Below, piece after piece: positions 1 to 10,073 of a DNA stretch of 64,000 nucleotides. The translations under genes were made by a program, and so were the position numbers. The notes under the pieces were generated by a model. The model did no database searches. It had not been told where the DNA came from and worked only from the letters and a program-made list of their open reading frames with translations. Each line of letters opens with the position of its first letter. The stretch's first letter is position 1. The DNA comes from Marvania coccoides (lineage: Eukaryota > Chlorophyta > Trebouxiophyceae > Chlorellales > Chlorellaceae): contig OY978098.1 of assembly GCA_963854735.1 (NCBI GenBank), positions 897,501 to 961,500 on the forward strand, read 5' to 3'.

Positions 1-784
1 CCACACGCAAACTGCAATTATTTATTTCCTGCGATCGACTCAGCAGCACGGTATGCACACACTGTCACTTCTTGCGAACCCCTCTCTCCACGCCGCAGGC
101 CGGTGTCCCAGCAAAGCAGCCAAATAAACTAATTTTATTTTTAACTTTGACTGCGCTGCATTTATAATTTATAAAAAATGTTATTTTTTGTTTTGCAAAT
201 TTGCTGCACACTATTGGTTACCTGAAGCGAAATTGGCTTGGAAAGAGGGCCGTAGCGAAATGGCAACGATTTCCTGCGGCAATACTGTTCCCCCGCCCTT
301 ACCTTCCCACCCATCAAAAGGAGTAAAACTGCACTGCCACCTGGTTGATATTGGGGTCTAAGAGCTCGCGCAAGGTCACTATACCTTATCTGTACGCTTG
401 CAAAGGGTGCAGCTTGGTCGCGGTTGCGGCACGAGGGAGGTACGCAGGTGGGAGTCGCCGCTGCAGCGCCGCGTCCAGTTCTTTGACGCCGTCGCTGTCT
501 TCACTCCGCGCTATTCTTTTCTCTCGGAGATGCAAACCAGAAATCCCCTCCAATCCTTTTATTCAAAATTTATAAAAACACACAATCTCCCTCCCATGGA
601 TCCCAGTTGCCCTGTAGCGATACTGGTTGGGTGTTTATTTTTATGAATGATTTGATATAGATCGAATATATCAGCGCTACCTGGTGGCAATTCGAGCGAT
701 GAAAAGACAATCAATTTAAAATTCCGTTTCGAATTTCATGATGTATGCTGCATTATCAATTTTAAATGACGCAAACATGACAAA
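1..784. other. intergenic or unassigned left edge
   Basis: No gene could be supported here. The stretch is AT-rich with a GC-richer patch around 400-540. The short open frames in that patch start at non-ATG codons or have no splice partners. The patch could be the end of a gene lying further left, or 5' sequence of the gene that starts at 785. Confidence 0.4.
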
Positions 785-2501
785 ATGATGCTGTGCACCC
801 TTCACGGCCGAAGCCGAAGACTGGCAACTATAATCGCATTGCTGTTCTTCTGCATCTCAAGTACGAGCGCACAGGTGGCCATCGACCCCAATCCGCATGA
901 CCCGTGGCATATACAATCAAAAGACTTCGATGCAAGCCCACACGACCCTCTCTTCTGCGTGGTGGTGAGAACCTACCGGGGCCATGGTGGTGGTGACGGT
1001 GGGCCCCTTGCCCGCCTCCTCCGCTCGCTCCAGCGCCAAGAGCACCAACGGTAGACTTTCAGAAACTATGATTATTAGTTTGTGTTTTATTCTCGATTTT
1101 TTACGGCTCTCCACCCTTTTTTTTTTTTTTTTTTTTTTCATATGCCCAATACGTTTTTTTTTTCATATGCCCGATAATCACCGAGGATAATTAACCTAAG
1201 TCTTATTTCTCAACAAAAATAAGGTTAAAAGAGACCCCAGTGTGTGTATGTTTTCAGGTGGGAGGCAGTGCTGATTTTGGCCGACAGCAACCCATTCCCT
1301 GATCTCCACCGCATCGTGACGGAATTTAATGACACTCGAGCCTGGGTTTTCGCGGAATGGGTGAGCGTATAGTTTAGAGCTCAACTTTTAGAGCAGGTGG
1401 TATTGTGGGGGAAACAATCATTAACAACTTTTTGCTACAGGTTGGGCCCGAATATACAGCAATGAAGGGCGCCTCCTGGGCCCCAGACTACCATGCCATA
1501 CTGTACAATCTCACAGATGACGCCATTCAAGGTAAACCTAAATATATTTTTATCTTGTACATACTTAGATACATCCGTTATGTATCGCTCACTCATTATT
1601 TCCCCACCTCTTGGCAGTCTGCCCGCCTGATACTGAGTGGCTGATGGTGACAAATGGGGACAATGAGTACGCTCGCAGCTTCATGACGCGCGTGCTGCAA
1701 GAAAGCACGGCTGGCAGTGCTGCTGCATCTACTCCTGCTGTTGCTCAAAAGGCAACCGAAACCCCCTCAAACGCGGTGCACATCGTCGCATTCGACTTTT
1801 ACAGCCGGTATCAGCGTGTCACGGCGCCAGCCTGCGAGCGATTTGCCGCGCTGCCGGCTCCAGCGCCGTACTGCAAGCGCAACTCGCTGCGGTGGTGTCA
1901 GTCGGACCTGGGCGCTGCGGCGCTGCGGTGGCACAGGTTCAAGGCCGAGGGTTGGCGGTTTGGTGACGTGGACAGCGAGGGGAGAGGGTTAGACTCTGAC
2001 GCTGCCGACGGCCTAATGATGGAGGATCTTTCTTCCGAGGGATGGAAAGCAGTCCACGTGACGGACGCGTGTCTGTTCGTGCACTCCCCCGCCATTCAAG
2101 CCTGCGCGTGGCGTGGCGGGGCCTGGGACGATCGCGACATAATTGGAAATCCTGGCGGAGATTGTTTGACCCAGGAGGAAGCTGACGCGATTTTGGCGCG
2201 CGATGAAGAGGCGGAGGAGGTGGTGGTGGAGGTGTCCAGCGACGGGAGGGTAGCGCAGGAGTTTGAGGGGGCGCAGCAAGAGGCTTTGACCCGGGTGCGG
2301 TGTTTGAGAAAGAGAGAGTACAAAGAAGAGGCGGTGTGGGGGGTGACGATGGCGTGGTACAGCGAGTGGTGCGCGGATGATGACGAGGTGGAGGAGTTTC
2401 GAGTGCGGCTGAAGGATTTTTATCCCACCGATGCCGCATTTTCCGCAGCGCAGGATGTGGGCAGGGTGCTGGCCACGCACAGGCCCCAGCTCGAGAAATA
2501 A
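785..2501 (+). CDS. secreted or type II glycosyltransferase-like protein
   Basis: Four exons: 785-1050, 1258-1360, 1441-1531 and 1618-2501, all with GT-AG introns and consistent phase, giving 447 residues. The N-terminus has a hydrophobic segment (IALLFFCISS) followed by SAQ, a likely signal peptide or membrane anchor. The next part resembles the start of a GT-A fold: FCVVVRTYRGH, then LLRSLQRQ, then WEAVLILADS across the exon 1/2 junction, then WVFAEWVGPEY, then WLMVTNGDNEY, where the acidic residues may bind metal. Later parts carry paired cysteines (APYCKR, RWCQSDLG, DACLFVHS) that suit a lumenal or extracellular protein. Donor and acceptor are unknown. The stop codon lies inside AAATAAA, which may also serve as the poly(A) signal. 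Intron 1 holds two copies of a dispersed A-tailed repeat. The assignment to a glycosyltransferase-like group is by motif memory; the exact family is not named. Confidence 0.7.
1117..1186 (-). repeat. two head-to-tail copies of the CATATG-A(n) intronic repeat
   Basis: Read on the minus strand, one copy (1154-1186) runs CCTCGGTGATTATC, then GGGCATATG, then ten A. A second, shorter copy (1117-1153) runs CGTATT, then GGGCATATG, then twenty-two A. Both lie in intron 1 of the glycosyltransferase-like gene, antisense to it. Related copies sit in introns at 30941, 34323 and 63329. The conserved end followed by A-runs of different length is what a retroposon 3' end looks like. Confidence 0.65.
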
Positions 2502-2759
2502 AAATTGACAAATAAATTGGCATTGTTTCGAGGCAAACCTGTATGCTATTTTTACTACAGTACAGCCCAAATATGAAAAAAGTACAGCATTATTACCAGT
2601 AGCACGGCAAGCTCTCCAACTGTTCAACACCGCCTGTAACGCACCGCTTGTCAAACGTTTGGTTGTCAAACTAATCAATAGAAAGGTTTTTTTTTTAAAG
2701 GCTGCATTAACCATCTTTTCCCTTCAAACTACCTTGCCTTTTCTGTTCTCTCTCTCTCT
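2502..2759. other. convergent intergenic region
   Basis: Space between the converging 3' ends of the glycosyltransferase-like gene and SSRP1. It is AT-rich, with an AATAAA-like string just after 2501 and a CT-rich run ending at 2760. No coding signal was seen. Confidence 0.5.
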
Positions 2760-4958
2760 TCATTCGTCGTCACCTCCAGCAGCAGCAGTGCCGTCCTCCT
2801 CCATCGGCTCAGTCGCGCCCTCCGCCTCAGCAGCCTTCTTTTTCTTGTACTCCTCCATCTGGCTGGCAAACCTTGCTTTGTCGGCCTCAGCCTTGGCCTC
2901 GTAAGGCTTCTTGCCCTCCGCGTCCAACGCCTTCCACGCCTCGCCCAGCTTTTTCCCGATCTCCCCGAACGAGATGCCCGGGTTCTCGGTCTTCACGCTC
3001 TCGCGTTTGTCTGACGAAAAGTACATAAACGCTGACAGCGCGTTTTTGGGAGCGTCCTTGTCCTTCTTCTTCCGCGGCTTCTTGGCGGGCTTCTCCCCGT
3101 CGCCACCGCCCTTCTTGGACGCCGCCGCTTTGGCTGCCTTGGGTGCCGCACCGGCCTTGGGAGATTTCTCCGTCTTTGCTTTTTTCCTCGGAGCTTCCCC
3201 GCCTTCGTCGTCCTCAGGCACGATCTTGGGCGCGCCCTCTTCGTCGGAATCCGACTCGCTGCTGCTGCCACCGCTCTCGCTGGCCGCAAAGTCCTCGTCC
3301 TCTTCCTCGTCGCTTCCTCGGTCGCTGTCGCTGCCCAGCGCTGCCTGCCGCGCCAGCCCCGCGTCCACGCCCGGCAGGTCCTCCACGTACGTGGCGGGAC
3401 CCGCTCCGGGGCCCCGCTGCGCCTCCTTGAAGTTCTCAATACGCAGCTGCTTGGCTTGGATCCACTCAAACAGGTTGGCCCACTCCGAGCGGGGGATGCC
3501 CCGGAACAGATGGTCCTGTCCGCTGCGCATCCGCACCGCCAAGTCGAAGGTCTTGGCGGCGGTGATTCCCGTGGCCTGACGCATAAACTCCACCGACTCC
3601 ACGTCGTCGTAGGCCATCAGCAGCGGCGGCTTTTGCACATAGAAGAAAGCGCGCTCCAGCGGGTAGAGGAACCCGTCGTCAGCCTTGTAGGAGCACCGCA
3701 CCGCGTAGCCCTCGCCGGTGGCGTCCCGGAACGCGCCCGGGCGAGTGAGTTTGGCGCCCGACAGCCCGCGCAGCACCCTGGCAAACACGTCTGGCGATGA
3801 GCCCGACATCTCCTTAGTCAGCTTGGCGCCCTTTTCGTTGCGCGCCGCCAGCGCGTCCTCCGCGAGGTCCAGCTCCACGGCGGTCTCTTCGTCGTTGTGG
3901 AACTGGCACAGGATGGTGTTGTAGAAGGTCTGCCCTTTCCGGATGGGCGGGTCCAGGCACACAGCCACCAGCGTCTGCGGGGAGTTGGACTTGGGCAGCA
4001 CAAACACGCGCAGAATGGAGTCGTACTGCACGCGGAAGTCCTGCGCCTGGCCCACCAGCTTGAGAGAGGACGCAAACAGCTCAACATCAAATCGCCCGCG
4101 CGGCACCACCACAGCCACAGAGTCAAAGGTGGCGATGGCGTCGCCCGCAGCGGCACCGGCGTCGGTGTATGCGCTGACCATGTCGAAAAAAACCTTGGAG
4201 GCGGGCAGCGGGGCGGGGGCCTCCTCGCCGTCGGCGCCGGCCGGCGCCGCAGAAGGAAAGTCTGGGCAGCCTTTAGGGACGTGGAAAGCGACCTCCACTA
4301 GGGAGTCTTCGCGGTCGGTGGCGGCGGTGCCGTCCGCGGGGAACTGCATCAGCACCTCGTCGCGGCCCTGCTGCACCTGAGCGACGTCAGGGAGTGGGAT
4401 GATAAAGGCCGGCTTGTTGCCGATCTTGAACACCAGAGAGGCGCCCTCCACGGACATGCTCCCCCAGTTGTGGCCGGAGTGCGCCATGGGGGCCTCCTCC
4501 ATGGGCGCCAGGTCCAGCGCCTTGATGGCTGGCAGGTCGGCTTCGCGGAGGCCGACGAAACTCAGCGCTGGGCTGTCCTCGCGCTTCACCAGCAGCAGGC
4601 AGGCGCGCGGGAGCTTGATCCAGGTCAGCCCCTTGATGTCTGCGTAGGTTGGAGATGTGGAGGCCGTGAGCTTTTGGAGAGAAACGGAACTTGAAGTGAG
4701 AGAGAGATTGAATTGAGAAAACGCACCGTCGGCCGGGACCTCCACTGCTCTGCCTCCTCCTCCAGTGCGCTTCCACACCACCCCGGCCTTGGACACCTTC
4801 AGGCTGCCAGTGCTCTGCACAGAGTGAAACCAAAAGGGGCAAACTAAAATTTGAATGTGGGTGAACGGGCAACGGCGTAAAACAGCCCGACTTACCGCGC
4901 CACCTCTGGTGCCCAGCGACACATTTCCAAACATATGCTCCCCCCTCGCGTCACCCAT
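2760..4958 (-). CDS. SSRP1: FACT complex subunit SSRP1
   Basis: Three exons on the minus strand: 4896-4958, 4727-4814 and 2760-4639, giving 676 residues. Both introns are GT-AG, and each stays open in frame, so a naive frame runs straight through them; the family alignment (VPAD joined to DIKGLTWIKLPR) fixes the junctions. The protein has the SSRP1 order: an N-terminal PH-like region, the POB3/SSRP1 core (FAVRCSYKADDG-like and MAYDDVESVEF motifs), an acidic Asp/Glu/Ser-rich stretch, a basic linker, and a C-terminal HMG box of about 70 residues beginning at NALSAFMYF. SSRP1 pairs with SPT16 to displace and reassemble H2A-H2B during transcription and replication. The C-terminal HMG box is typical of plant and animal SSRP1 and absent from yeast Pob3. 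Identification is firm. Confidence 0.95.
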   Translation of the reverse strand: MGDARGEHMFGNVSLGTRGGAVSRAVLRRCPFTHIQILVCPFWFHSVQSTGSLKVSKAGVVWKRTGGGGRAVEVPADGAFSQFNLSLTSSSVSLQKLTASTSPTYADIKGLTWIKLPRACLLLVKREDSPALSFVGLREADLPAIKALDLAPMEEAPMAHSGHNWGSMSVEGASLVFKIGNKPAFIIPLPDVAQVQQGRDEVLMQFPADGTAATDREDSLVEVAFHVPKGCPDFPSAAPAGADGEEAPAPLPASKVFFDMVSAYTDAGAAAGDAIATFDSVAVVVPRGRFDVELFASSLKLVGQAQDFRVQYDSILRVFVLPKSNSPQTLVAVCLDPPIRKGQTFYNTILCQFHNDEETAVELDLAEDALAARNEKGAKLTKEMSGSSPDVFARVLRGLSGAKLTRPGAFRDATGEGYAVRCSYKADDGFLYPLERAFFYVQKPPLLMAYDDVESVEFMRQATGITAAKTFDLAVRMRSGQDHLFRGIPRSEWANLFEWIQAKQLRIENFKEAQRGPGAGPATYVEDLPGVDAGLARQAALGSDSDRGSDEEEDEDFAASESGGSSSESDSDEEGAPKIVPEDDEGGEAPRKKAKTEKSPKAGAAPKAAKAAASKKGGGDGEKPAKKPRKKKDKDAPKNALSAFMYFSSDKRESVKTENPGISFGEIGKKLGEAWKALDAEGKKPYEAKAEADKARFASQMEEYKKKKAAEAEGATEPMEEDGTAAAGGDDE

Positions 4959-5314
4959 TTTGGTTCACTGGGTGAACTGTTAGCAAGGTGATGCTTTCAA
5001 AATTTTGATCGGAAATAAAAAAGGGGAGAGAGACGATGCGCTGGCTGTTGTGCTGGATCAAACAGCTGGTCTAATATAAAATCGAGAACAATGCAATTTA
5101 TTTTGCTGGGCTCAAATGCATTTTTTTCTTTCAATGTAATTGATTTAAAAAAAGTCGAAGACGTAGCCCAGGCCGCCGCCACTCGCACTTGTGTCCAGTA
5201 ATCGATACAATTGTAATGCCAGGTAAGAGCCCCGGTCATCACCGCCTGCCCAGTGCCCCCAGACCCTCCGGGTTTTAATATAAATCTCACATTTTACATC
5301 TCGCCGAATGAATC
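4959..5314. promoter_or_regulatory. divergent intergenic region SSRP1 / OGFOD1-like
   Basis: This 356-base AT-rich interval separates the start codons of two divergent genes and must hold both promoters. A short inverted repeat TTCAC-TGG-GTGAA lies near 4966-4978. No clear TATA box was assigned. Confidence 0.4.
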
Positions 5315-7078
5315 ATGATGCAATTCGACGCTGCAGGAGCCAAACCCAAGCGCCAAAAGACCTCTGAGGGGGCTTCCGCCCCCATCATCCGCCCCTCCCT
5401 CGTGGATGACCCCTCCCAGCGGCAGACGATGGCGGCGGCTTACCGCTCCGCCGCCCCCTACCCCCACTGCGTCATCCCCGACATCTGCGCCCCCGAGGCG
5501 CTTCTCAAGGTGCGCAACGAGATCATCGACAACATCGAGGCCACCTACAAAGAAACAGACCTCTTCAAAATGCTGCAAACCGGTGACCTTGCCAACATGG
5601 ACAAACTTGACGCCGAATCCGCCGCCAAACTGCCCACCTTGCTGGCCCTGCGCAATGCCATCTACTCCCCCGAGTTTCGCCAGTTCGTGAGCGACATTAC
5701 GGGGTGTGGGGAGCTGTCCGACAAGACCGACTGCGCCTGCAACATCCACCCCTTTGGCGGCCACCTGCTGTGCCACGATGACGTCATCGGCGACCGCCGT
5801 GTGTCCTACATCATTTACTTGACCGACCCGGAGGACCCCTGGACCGCCGCGGATGGCGGGGCGCTGGAGCTTTACCCCGAATGCAAAGAAACGCCCAACG
5901 CGCCAGGGGTTATCCCCACCGCCACCGCCCTCCCCATCTGGAACACCATGGCCATGTTCAAGGTGCTCCCTGGCCGCAGCTTCCACTCCATCCAAGAGGT
6001 GTTCACCACTGAAAAACCGAGAATGTCAATCCAGGGGTGGTTCCACTCCGACGAGCCTCCCTCTGGGGCGGAAATGGCCACGCTGCGGCAATTACAGGCG
6101 TGCCCCGGCGAAGATGACGCGCTGGAGCGGTTCCAGCCGCTGGGAGCCTCTGCGGAATCGGCAGGCGGTGGCAGCTCGCACCCCACCGCCTCGCTGCCCA
6201 CTTCTGCGGAGCCGTGCCCCTCTGACATAGCGCTGCTGGCGCGCTGGGTGAACCCTGCCTACCTGGACCCCGCTGGCAAGGCTGCAGACAAGATTCAAGC
6301 TCGATTCCAAGAGGACGGCTCTGTGCAGCTGCTGAATTTCCTGTGCCAGAGCAAGGCCGACGAAATAGCGGCGGCCATCGTGGCTGCGGACGCCGCGGAC
6401 GCGGTGGGCGGCGGCAAAATCCCCGCCTATGATGCTGGCATTGGTGGCGGGTGGACTGCAGTTGGGCCCTGCCACAAGCAGCGGTACATGCAGTACAATG
6501 GCGGTACCGGTACTGAAGACGACGCCTCGCCTGCGTCCAGAGCTGGCGCTCTGCTGCGCGCGGTGCAGGAGCAACTGTTTGCCTCTACGGCGTTTTCTCG
6601 GCTGATGCTGCGATTGACGACCCTCACGCTCACCCACCACCGCTCGGAGGCGCGGCGGTTCCGCCCCGGGCTGGACTACACCGTGGCACACTACGGCTGC
6701 CTCACGAAAGACCCCCGCCTGGACGCCGTGCTGTGTTTTGTGGACAACGGCGCAGAAGGGTCCGCCGAAGCTTGGGAAGGCGGCGAAATGGGAGGGTACG
6801 AGGCCTACCTGCTGGCGGAGGAGGACGAGGAGAAGCCTGCTGAGGTGTACCGCGCGCCTGGGGATAACGATACGGGGGTGTTGAACGTTTCACCGGCATT
6901 TAACACGCTGAGTTTGGTGCTTCGAGACGAGGGCCTCATGCGCTTTGTCAAGTACCTGTCTGCGCAGGCGCCCGGGTCCAGATGGGACGTGTCGGCGGTG
7001 TACGTCCCCGAGGACGACAGCGATGAAGAGGAGGAAGGAGAAGGGGTGAAGAAGGAGGATGTCGGAGAAGCGAAATAA
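5315..7078 (+). CDS. OGFOD1/Tpa1-type prolyl 3-hydroxylase (2OG-Fe(II) oxygenase)
   Basis: Single exon, 587 residues. The N-terminal half holds the catalytic double-stranded beta-helix: HLLCHDDVIGDRRVSYIIYL supplies the His-x-Asp iron ligands, RSFHSIQEV the distal His, and RMSIQGWFH the Arg that binds 2-oxoglutarate. The C-terminal half is a second, non-catalytic helix fold, as in yeast Tpa1 and human OGFOD1. The tail is acidic (DDSDEEEEGE). Family members hydroxylate a proline in ribosomal protein uS12/Rps23 and affect translation termination and stress granules. A basic motif near the N-terminus (KPKRQK) suits nuclear import. The stop codon TAA lies inside AAATAAA, as at 2501. Length matches the family. 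Confidence 0.9.
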   Translation: MMQFDAAGAKPKRQKTSEGASAPIIRPSLVDDPSQRQTMAAAYRSAAPYPHCVIPDICAPEALLKVRNEIIDNIEATYKETDLFKMLQTGDLANMDKLDAESAAKLPTLLALRNAIYSPEFRQFVSDITGCGELSDKTDCACNIHPFGGHLLCHDDVIGDRRVSYIIYLTDPEDPWTAADGGALELYPECKETPNAPGVIPTATALPIWNTMAMFKVLPGRSFHSIQEVFTTEKPRMSIQGWFHSDEPPSGAEMATLRQLQACPGEDDALERFQPLGASAESAGGGSSHPTASLPTSAEPCPSDIALLARWVNPAYLDPAGKAADKIQARFQEDGSVQLLNFLCQSKADEIAAAIVAADAADAVGGGKIPAYDAGIGGGWTAVGPCHKQRYMQYNGGTGTEDDASPASRAGALLRAVQEQLFASTAFSRLMLRLTTLTLTHHRSEARRFRPGLDYTVAHYGCLTKDPRLDAVLCFVDNGAEGSAEAWEGGEMGGYEAYLLAEEDEEKPAEVYRAPGDNDTGVLNVSPAFNTLSLVLRDEGLMRFVKYLSAQAPGSRWDVSAVYVPEDDSDEEEEGEGVKKEDVGEAK

Positions 7079-7440
7079 AGAGGATTTAATTAATTAGAAT
7101 TTAAGCATTCCTTGGCATCATATCTTTTTGAGGGTAGTCCACTAATCGATTACGTTTTTTTCTTCAGAACATCCTTTTCTTCTGTTTGCTGTTATGCGTT
7201 TGGTACATCGTGCATTGACTGTAGCTTGTTTTCTATTAATTCAGTAAATGAGCTGGGTTTTTTTAGTATATCAACAATCAAAAAAGAATATATTAACTAT
7301 AGGCGATGAAATGAAAAATCGAGCAAGGGAGAGAGAGGCGGCGATGAAGAAAGAAACTCCCGCCACCGCCGCTTCTGCAAAAGAATGATTGAATGATGAA
7401 TGGATACGTGTTTATTTAAATCAAATAATTCGCCGAATCG
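7079..7440. other. convergent intergenic region
   Basis: This 362-base AT-rich interval lies between the 3' ends of the OGFOD1-like gene and the P450 reductase. TTTATT near 7410 could be the minus-strand poly(A) signal of the reductase. No coding signal was seen. Confidence 0.4.
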
Positions 7441-9539
7441 CTACCAAACGTCCTTGTGGTACCGTCCAGCGTCCGCCAGCTGCTTTACCGCCGCCTCGCC
7501 CTTTGCGGCGTCGCCGCCCGTCGCCGCCGTCGCAATTTGCAGCAGCACCGCGTGCACGTCCTTTGCCATGTTCTTGGCGTCGCCGCACACGTACAGGTAC
7601 CCTTTGCCTTGCGGTCCCAGCATCTCCCACAGCTCTGTCCCTTGCTTTGCCATGTGGTGCTGCACGTAATCTTTTGCTGCCGTTTGCCGCGAAAATGCGA
7701 CGTTCAGGGCGCTGATGGCGCCCTGTGCCACGCCATCTTCTAGCTCCACCTGATAGATGTAGTCCTGGTCGCGGCGGCGGCAGCCAAAGAACAGCACGCC
7801 AGGCCCCAGCGCATTTGCTTTTCCGCCCCGCTTTGCCAGCGCTGCCATTCGTTCCTGCAGGAAGCCGCGGAAGGGGGCCAGCCCTGTGCCGGGCCCCACC
7901 ATCACGATGGGGGTGGCGGGGTCGCGGGGCAGCTTGAAGGCAGAGCGCCGCAGGAACATCGGCACCTTTGTGCCAGGACTGGCTGTTGCCAGCCAGGAGG
8001 AAGCTACGCCGTGGTGGAGGCGCCCAGAGGGCATGGTCTCGCGCACCACGGCGGCGGTGACGTGCACCGAGCGCGGGTGGGCGGCGGGGGAGGAGGAAAT
8101 GGAGTAGAAGCGCGGCTGAAGGTGCGGGGCAATGGAGCCAAAAAATGCGCCCAAGGGGGGCCTGGCGGAGGGAAATGCGCGCATAACTTCGAGTAAGCTG
8201 CGTTTATTGGCCACGATGTACGCGTGGTAGGCCTCCCTGCCCTCGATCGATGCCAGTTCGGCCAATTTTGCTGTGTCGGAGGGGTTTGTGGCGAAAGCAG
8301 CGAGGGCAGCCAGCGCGGCCTTGCTGGGGGCAGACAGGAGGTCTGCGTAGCGCGACAGTGCGCCACGCAGCGACATAACCCCCGAAGGCGGCTCTGGCAG
8401 TCCGTCTGCGTTGCCGGAAGGCAGTCTCAGCCTGAAGCACGTGTCCAGCTGCTGGCCCAGCGCTGCGGCAGCTGCCGCAACGATCTCGGGGGAGTTTTCC
8501 GCGAAAATAGCGACGTGGTCTCCTGTCTCATAGGTGGCTTTGCACCCCGTGATGTCCAGCTCCACGTGCACGCAAGAGCGGTCGGAGAGATGGGAGTGCA
8601 GCTCTCGCACGGAGGAGACCGTGGCAAGGAAAGGAGAAGAGTGGTTGGCGCCTGTGCCGCTGATCAGCACATCTACGCTCGCGAGCGGCGCGTCCGCCAC
8701 CATCTCCACGTCGTAGGCGGCCACCGAGGAGGCCGCAGCGTCGCCGCTGCCGGCCACCAACAAATTAGAAGCCTCCAGAGCGGCGAAGAGATCGGCGCAC
8801 CACCCGTCAAAGTCTTCGTCGATGTCGTCGTCGTCGTCGCCGGTGCCCGCCTTCACCACCGCGCTGCCCCCCAGCTCCTCCATCGCCTTGTGGACATTTT
8901 TTCCAACGGCGCAAAAGTGCTCGTACTGCCTATTGCCCAGCCCAAACACCCCAAACGAAGTGCCCTGTGAGGATAAATGAATGTCGAAAATATGATTGGG
9001 TTGATAAACTGGTAAAAAAATATGTTTGAAGTGGTTAAACTTGCCTTGCACAGGTCTTCGTTGTCCCCGCCAGCCTGCTCAATCAACCAGTCGAAAAATT
9101 CTGCTGCATCGTCTGTGGGCTCCCCGTCGCCGTAGGTCGCCACCAGGAAGAATACAAGCTTCTCCTGAGGCAGCCGCTCCTTGTAGTTGTAGTGCTCAAG
9201 GTCGGAAACATTGAACGCCGATGACGCGCCGTACTTGCTCTCAAGCTGAGATTTCAGGGACTTGGCGAAGCGCTCCGCTGTGCCTGTCTGGGTGCCGAAC
9301 AGGATGGTGTAGTGCGGCCGGGTGTCCTCCACTTTAGCAGGGGCCATTGCTGCTGCTGCTGAGATGGGTCCAGCTGAAGCAACAGCTGTTGGCTTGACTG
9401 CCTCTAAAACTGCTGCTGAGCCCTTACTGCGCGATTTGTCCATGCAGTTGAGGATGAGGGCGGCCATCAGCGAGGCGACAATGATGGTGACGCCCACCGC
9501 GCCCAGCGGCACGGAGAAGCTGAATAATTCGATTGACAT
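7441..9539 (-). CDS. POR: NADPH-cytochrome P450 reductase
   Basis: Two exons on the minus strand, 9045-9539 and 7441-8964, giving 672 residues. The intron has a GC donor (CTGTGCAAG then GCAAGT) and a normal CAG acceptor. The join reads DLCK-GTSFGVFGLGNRQYEHF, which matches the family exactly, so the GC donor is forced by frame. Domains in order: an N-terminal membrane anchor (GVTIIVASLMAALIL), an FMN/flavodoxin domain (LFGTQTGTAERFAK, ATYGDGEPTDDA), an FAD domain (PRFYSISSSPA), an NADPH domain (GPGTGLAPFRGF, YVCGDAKNMAKDV), and the C-terminal Trp that stacks on FAD. It transfers electrons from NADPH to ER P450s, squalene monooxygenase and haem oxygenase. An in-frame ATG at 9779 would add 80 residues. 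I prefer 9539 because the added part is unlike the family and would fill the space shared with the divergent gene. Confidence 0.95.
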
Positions 9540-9824
9540 TTCTTGTGAGGGCTGCTCTCTTCTTTTTCTCTCTCCTCCCTGAGCCGCCCCTATAAAGTTC
9601 ACGTCTTCCAAAGTTGTATTATTGCGGGTTTCAGCCAAAAAATTACTGATGCATTGCTTAAGACGGTGTTCCTCAGCACGCAAAACTCGACGACTGGCAA
9701 TATCGGGCGATTTTCTGCATCCAGACGGCAGTTTCTGTTTTCGATGCGTTAATTGAACACGTGTAATGTAACGGACCATGCAAAAGGTTTCTCATCGCGC
9801 ATTTTCAAGAAACAAATTAAATTT
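9540..9824. promoter_or_regulatory. divergent intergenic region P450 reductase / DHH protein
   Basis: This 285-base interval lies between divergent start codons, so it probably contains both promoters. It is also open in frame for a longer P450 reductase up to an ATG at 9779, an alternative that cannot be excluded from sequence alone. Confidence 0.35.
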
Positions 9825-10026
9825 ATGTTCTCTAGAGCAATGGCCGGACAAGTCAAGTGTCTGTACCACTACCCGTGCCCTGATGGCATCACCGCAGCGC
9901 TGGCTGCTCACCTCCACCACGTGCACCTCAGCATCCCAGTGCAGTGGGTGCCCCACACAACGTTTGCCCCCCTAAACTTGGCAGATTTGCAGCTTAACGT
10001 CAGTTTCTAGTGCCTTGCTTGCTGCA

Positions 10027-10073
<47 letters not shown>

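Noticed and set aside
9540..9779. 80-residue N-terminal extension of P450 reductase from the ATG at 9779
   Set aside because: It would precede the normal membrane anchor with polar sequence unlike the family. Kept only as an alternative.
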